Assembly (NCBI RefSeq): GCF_014356525.2
Contig: NC_052506.1
Span: 98,146,902 to 98,210,901 of the forward strand
DNA from: Nilaparvata lugens
Lineage: Eukaryota > Arthropoda > Insecta > Hemiptera > Delphacidae
Reading direction: 5' to 3'
Length of the DNA stretch: 64,000 nucleotides
The translations under genes were made by a program, and so were the position numbers. This document shows, piece by piece, positions 59,795 to 64,000 of the stretch. Each line of letters opens with the position of its first letter. The stretch's first letter is position 1. The notes below the pieces were generated by a model that was given only the letters and a program-made list of their open reading frames with translations, made no database searches and was not told where the DNA came from.

Positions 59795-60846
59795 TTTAGC
59801 CAAGGACACAGAATAATTGGAGCATTTTGGAAATAATTTCTACTATCATTCAAGAGTGACAAGCTATCTTGAATAGGGTCAAAGATTTTGCTATTGTCTC
59901 TATTTGTTAAACTATAGTTATAGATTGTAGCTTCCAAACGTGTAATACCATGCATTTTAGCTGCATCAGAGGTAAAGGTTTCCCGTAATCTTGTATCTGG
60001 ACAGGCAATAAAGTCTACAATATGGTTACCTAACTGCTTATTTACACCAGGGCTTGTGATTTGGCATACAAACTTATTATAAATTTTTACCCTCACATTA
60101 CTATTAACCCAAGTCAAGCAATCAATCCCAACAGTTTTATTGTTATCTACTATCACATTATAGTCTTCTTTATATTCTCCTTGGAAGCAGAAACAATGAT
60201 TTGTAGTTAGAAAGTCACACATTCCATTCTTGTTGAATATTCCAGCAAAGTCCTGTGTTATGTCCAAGTCTAGTAGATAGAAGTGCTCCTTCCTCAGCTG
60301 CTCCAATAATCTCGGTAGTTCTCCTATCAATGTAGCAATTGGGACATCTGCAAGCTCCACTTTGTAAGGTATCCCCACTGGTTCCTGGTATTTTTGTTTC
60401 ACCTCGTTGTAATCATCTTTTCCAAGCACTTGTAGAATCTTTTGAGACATATCACTTCCACTGTTCAATAGGTAAGGTAGCTTTGCTTTGACTCCATGTT
60501 TGGCTGACACCATATTAGAGAATTTGCCTCTCAAATATAAGTTGAATGCACCACATATATCCTTTTTTAGAACAAAACGTCTCTTATCCATTGCCTCACA
60601 ATCATCCAAAGCACAGATTTTCACAAGCATTATATTGTCACAAAAAGGTTCTGTAATAGGCACAAGATTCGAGTCATCCTGCACAAACAGTTCTTTCCCA
60701 CCAGTGTAATCAATATTTCCAATGTCTGTCACAAGGTTGTCATTGCACATGTTTTCTGATAGAAGCCACAAACCAAACCGCTCATTGGTAGGCTTGATTT
60801 TATTACCACAGAGCATAGGCACATTAAACACCTTAGAAGTATCCAT
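59779..60846 (-). CDS. Rep-like protein of the TIR element (ORF1, 355 aa)
   Basis: Uninterrupted ORF beginning at the first ATG after the TATA/initiator. Three spaced motifs recall rolling-circle initiators of the Rep_trans and phage-Rep type: DLDITQDFAG (residues 193-202, an acidic strand), RVKIYNKF (252-259, with a tyrosine at 256), and ITRLEATIYNY (301-311, the family's R-x-E). A degenerate metal-binding site and a single nicking tyrosine would be expected, but the catalytic role of Tyr256 is inferred only. No signal peptide or membrane segment. It overlaps the next ORF by 16 bases in a different frame. Alternative: the N-terminal part of one longer protein now split by a frameshift. The start MDTSKVFNVP is unambiguous. 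Confidence 0.7.
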   Translation of the reverse strand: MDTSKVFNVPMLCGNKIKPTNERFGLWLLSENMCNDNLVTDIGNIDYTGGKELFVQDDSNLVPITEPFCDNIMLVKICALDDCEAMDKRRFVLKKDICGAFNLYLRGKFSNMVSAKHGVKAKLPYLLNSGSDMSQKILQVLGKDDYNEVKQKYQEPVGIPYKVELADVPIATLIGELPRLLEQLRKEHFYLLDLDITQDFAGIFNKNGMCDFLTTNHCFCFQGEYKEDYNVIVDNNKTVGIDCLTWVNSNVRVKIYNKFVCQITSPGVNKQLGNHIVDFIACPDTRLRETFTSDAAKMHGITRLEATIYNYSLTNRDNSKIFDPIQDSLSLLNDSRNYFQNAPIILCPWLKCGEN

Positions 60847-60869
60847 GTTTACTCCACCGTTGACACTAT

Positions 60870-60912
60870 CAAACTGAACGAATGCAGATCAATGCAGTGG
60901 TATTTATAGTAA
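60870..60912 (-). promoter_or_regulatory. TATA box and TCAGT initiator of the Rep-like gene
   Basis: On the minus strand CTATAAATA (60909-60901) lies about 30 bases upstream of TTCAGTTTG. That contains TCAGT at 60877-60873, the arthropod initiator consensus. The start codon follows about 30 bases later at 60846. This spacing is what insect RNA polymerase II promoters show. Confidence 0.75.
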
Positions 60913-60986
60913 GATAGTTGAGAAATGACGTCATACAGACTTATTGAAACAAGATTTGGATGCTGACAAAGACTGGTCATGTGATA

Positions 60987-61079
60987 TGGTGTGTGATCAT
61001 GTGACAGGGGTAGGAGGAGTGGGGGTCGTTGAAACAGCCTTCGTTGAAAGCATAGCAAGGTGATTTCTTACCTATATGA
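60987..61079 (-). repeat. Right 93-bp terminal inverted repeat
   Basis: Inverse of 58100-58192. Just inside it, TCATGTGA occurs twice (about 60977 and 60997), a candidate binding site for a replication or transposition protein. The outer 29 bases are shared with the foldback element at 61051-61516. Confidence 0.9.
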
Positions 61080-61516
61080 GGATATAACCAATACCTACTA
61101 TTAATAGAAAGCTATTACCATAGATAAACAATAGCATAATGTTATGCTATCGTTTCTCTATGTTATTAATAAGTAAAAGCATAAGTAGATATCCCATGGT
61201 ATAGAGCGTTTATGTCGCAACTTGTACTGTTATCTCAAGCTGATAGTCACATAATTTCCACGTAGTTCTTTCCTGTGAAGCTTTATAACGCTGGTATTCT
61301 CTCATATTGTGCCGTTCATACACTCTTACCCAGTCAAAACAGTAAAAATCGACAATAATCGACAGTAATCGGCTTGAGATAACAGTAAAAGTTGCGACAT
61401 AAACGCCCTATACCATGAGATATCTACTTACGCTATTGTTTCTCTATGGTGATAGCTTTCTATTAATAGTAGGTATTGGTTATATCCTCATATAGGTAAG
61501 AAATCACCTTGATATG
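61051..61516. mobile_element. Foldback element abutting and overlapping the TIR element
   Basis: Outer arms 61051-61120 and 61447-61516 are inverted repeats (CAAGGTGATTTCTTAC, TATTAATAGAAAGCTATTA). Inner arms 61189-61240 and 61371-61425 match the TATAGGGCG MITE family. Its first 29 bases are also the outer end of the Rep-like element's right repeat, and an inverted copy of the same 29 bases starts the left repeat at 58100. Confidence 0.8.
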
Positions 61517-61619
61517 GAGAAATTCCACAATATCTCTGTTCATACAGTAAAGTTTAAAAAATATTATTATCTTTATTTAATTTTAATTCCAACTATATTA
61601 AGTTTTTTCATATACCTTT

Positions 61620-62681
61620 AGATCTATAAGGAGTGTGGTCAACGTTTTTAATCCATGTTCTTAATTTTTAATGTTATTACAACTGTTTATTTTATAAGAA
61701 CTAAGAAGGACAAACAAAAAACCAATAGATGTGATAATTTCAATGAGACTTTATTTAAAAATGAGAAAATGGGATTGATGGGCTCCCTGATTGCCATACT
61801 TCGGCAAGTTCGAGGATCCAGTATCTCTGGCAACAAGGCGTGATGGTAGAAATAAATTAACTTTTTGTCCATCTTCTCGGTCATCCCTCTCGATCTTTTT
61901 AGTATGGATGTCTTTCTATCATGAAATTGACTGCAATAGGATGCAGTGTAACTGCACTGTTGTAGAAAGAAAGAAATCAGTCTATAAGATATCTTGGGTT
62001 GGTTGTAGATGATAAATTGTCATGGAATATCCATGTTTTGGGTCTAAGGAAGCATCTATTCTACTTGTTAAGAGTTTTCTATAATCTAAGGCAATTCCTT
62101 CCCCCAAATATTTTGCGTCAACTATACTTTCCTTTCCTTAACTCCAAATTGGATTATGGGATAGCATGCTGGGCTTCAACTTACATTTCTCACTTCAAAT
62201 CAATAATTACATTACAAAAAGCAGCAGTTCGAGTTATATTTAGAGTTCACAGACAAACCCATTCTTTCCCTTTCTTCAGACGGATAAATGCATTGCCTCT
62301 CAGACATATGTACGTCTTCAAGGTCCTAGCTCTATTCTACAGGATGAGTGGAAGCTATGGTCAGCCCATGGTCAAGGGTAATCATAGCAAACGCGGCAGA
62401 TAACTCTGGGATTGGTGAGATGCCCTAAAGCAAGCTGTACTCTCTTTCAGAAGTGCCTTCTATTTCTTGGGCCGAAGTTCTACAATATTCTGCCTGCAGA
62501 AATTAAAAATTTGAGAACCTTCAAAAAATTTAAATCAAAACTAAAGCCTTGGCTTTCCGAAGCTCATCCAAATGATGTTGAGGAATGGTTTATTGTGCTG
62601 CATTGAGCATGATTATACACCCTATGAATAATTTTGTATCTCAAAATTCGAGTCCTATTAGGCATTTATTATTTTTTTGAT

Positions 62682-62739
<58 letters not shown>

Positions 62740-63100
62740 TTGAAGAACCAAACGACTCCTGCTTGCACTCAAGTGATATTTCTCTCACTTTGCAAGCTAG
62801 TATTTATTCCACTTGCATCAATATGCATATTATACATTATTTTTTGGTTGTACAGTGTCAATATTAATATAATATATTTGTATTTTCGAGAAGATATATT
62901 TTATGTTCATTTGGTCATAATACAAAATTCATGTTAATGCATAACAATATTAGCTACAACTATTGACAACTGCTTTTTTCATATCATATGCACTTCAAAA
63001 AATATTTTCTCAGTCTATATTATGTAAATTCATTTATAATTGTATATAAGTGTAAAAAACCAGTATATATTGTAATCTACACGAATAAAGCATTCTCTCA
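61620..63100 (+). pseudogene. CR1/Jockey-like LINE remnant with 3' UTR
   Basis: RT C-terminal motifs appear in order: RYLGLVVDDKLSWNIHV (about 61988-62035), LRKHLFYLLRVFYNLRQFLP, then LNSKLDYGIACWAS, LQKAAVRVI, and after a frameshift near 62400, GPKFYNILPAEIKNLRTFKK to 62604. A (GT)n run at 62688-62733 sits in the 3' UTR. The tail 62940-63095 matches the solo fragments at 1205-1400 and 25591-25786. The catalytic RT core and endonuclease are missing, and the region before 61985 is broken. Confidence 0.75.
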
Positions 63101-63104
63101 TTAG

Positions 63105-63600
63105 TTTTATTTATTTATTTATTAGATAGAGCGAACAATACAATAGTTGGAAAAGAAAAAACAGGCTATTGCCCAAAACTTCTTCAATTTCCTGATTTTG
63201 TCACAAATCGTCCAAATTATGTTCACTTCAATTTCAACATCAAATCTTCAATCTGAAACTATGAATCAGAATAAAACAAAGAGTTTCAAATTTAGATAAA
63301 TTGATAATGAAACTTGCGTTAAAACAAAAACTTCAAATATTCATACTGTTTTTGTTAAGAAGTTTGATGAAACTTCTATAGCAATGATTAAACCTTTCCT
63401 TGTCTGTATGACATCTCAAGTAATTGAAGCATTTAATTTGTTACAAAATTTGGTTCTCAAGCACTATCTCGGATCTATCTGGTGACTTTCCTTTAAACGC
63501 TATGAGCTTGAATTTTTCTTTTTTCATCATGTCAAAGTCCATACCAATCCTATTTGACATGAAAAGTGCAAATTGAACTTGGTCTTCTGTGTTTAACAGT
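63105..63600. other. No gene recognised
   Basis: AT-rich; no frame, RNA or repeat supported. Confidence 0.4.
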
Positions 63601-63624
63601 ATCGTTTGCATATGATAAAGAGTT

Positions 63625-63855
63625 TATACAAGACAAGCCAATCAGATGAAGCTCTACAGACTAATTGCTGAACCAATAATAGCTTATGGAAGTGTATTTG
63701 CATGCACCCGAAATGAGGTTCCTTCGAGCAGTTAAATGTTACACCAAGTTGGACTACATAAGAAACGAAGTAATAAGAACCAAACTGAATGTAGAGTATT
63801 TATTGCAAATATTGAAGGAAAGTAGAGAAGACTGTCCACCCATCTACTTCATATG
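63625..63855 (+). pseudogene. LINE reverse-transcriptase C-terminal fragment
   Basis: Frames joined across a shift read QMKLYRLIAEPIIAYGSV, then EMRFLRAVKCYTKLDYIRNE and VIRTKLNVEYLLQILKESRE. This is the usual Y-G-S-E to EMRFLR-R-IRNE-IR stretch of non-LTR reverse transcriptases. The following WxGH motif is not preserved. Truncated at both ends and frameshifted. Confidence 0.7.
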
Positions 63856-64000
63856 CTATCAAATACACTTTTAATTCAATCTTGGCAGCAGGTGGGAGAA
63901 GAGATGAAATGGATATTGAATCCTTGAATGATGATTTAGTGTTTGTCTAGCTTAAAATCGATATTTGAAATTGTGTTTTATATTAGAAAAGTTTTGTGTA

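Larger units (their letters stand above)
58100..61079 (-). mobile_element. 3-kb TIR-bounded element with Rep-like and companion genes
   Basis: The terminal repeats 58100-58192 and 60987-61079 are inverted copies, about 91 of 93 identical. Between them is one minus-strand transcription unit with TATA box and initiator, two long overlapping intact ORFs, and a poly(A) signal. The ~280 bases between the second stop and the left repeat hold a CTCCTC-rich tract (58240-58340). Intact frames of over 1 kb in AT-rich DNA suggest recent arrival or selection. No target-site duplication is obvious, because the right end runs into a foldback element. It may be a new DNA transposon or an endogenised small DNA virus; I could not place it in a named family. 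Confidence 0.85.

Overview
This window looks like AT-rich nuclear DNA from an insect, most likely a hemipteran. The evidence is split genes with GT/AG introns, a mariner element, BEL/Pao and non-LTR retroelements, tRNA-derived SINEs and very many foldback (MITE-like) elements. The repeat landscape resembles a planthopper such as Nilaparvata lugens, but that is an impression from pattern and was not tested. Almost no conventional host coding sequence is visible. Most of the window is mobile DNA inserted into mobile DNA, and most positional frames longer than 60 codons are chance frames.

Layout. Positions 1-12197 and 24372-36238 are two near-identical, same-orientation copies of one ~12 kb block (A and B), differing by single-base changes, small indels and one ~400 bp deletion in B. 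Each copy carries the same two exons of a minus-strand gene with an ornithine-carbamoyltransferase fold, SINEs, several foldback elements, LINE remnants, and a mariner element stuffed with other transposon fragments. Between the copies lie a decayed BEL/Pao retroelement (13.8-18.6 kb), a LINE ORF1 remnant, a ~1.5 kb palindrome that runs into a 100-base N gap (21868-21967), a short tandem repeat and a truncated LINE. Because the copies are so alike and a gap sits between them, an unpurged second haplotype is as plausible as a true tandem duplication.

From 36.3 to 58 kb the DNA is largely non-coding: a (GT)n-centred repeat, 176-, ~100-, ~165- and ~370-bp tandem repeats, a dispersed 20-mer cluster, further foldback elements, and one GC-rich minus-strand exon of an unrecognised membrane protein (48.4-48.6 kb).

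The most remarkable unit is at 58100-61079: a ~3 kb element with 93-bp terminal inverted repeats and a minus-strand transcription unit. That unit has a TATA box, an arthropod-type TCAGT initiator, two long intact overlapping ORFs (355 and ~439 codons) and a poly(A) signal before the far repeat. The first protein shows a motif series reminiscent of rolling-circle replication initiators of the Rep_trans/phage-Rep type. The second has a coiled coil and a C-terminal region that could be an OB-fold. It is either an undescribed DNA transposon or an endogenised small DNA virus, and it abuts a foldback element that shares its terminal sequence. The window ends with two more LINE fragments.
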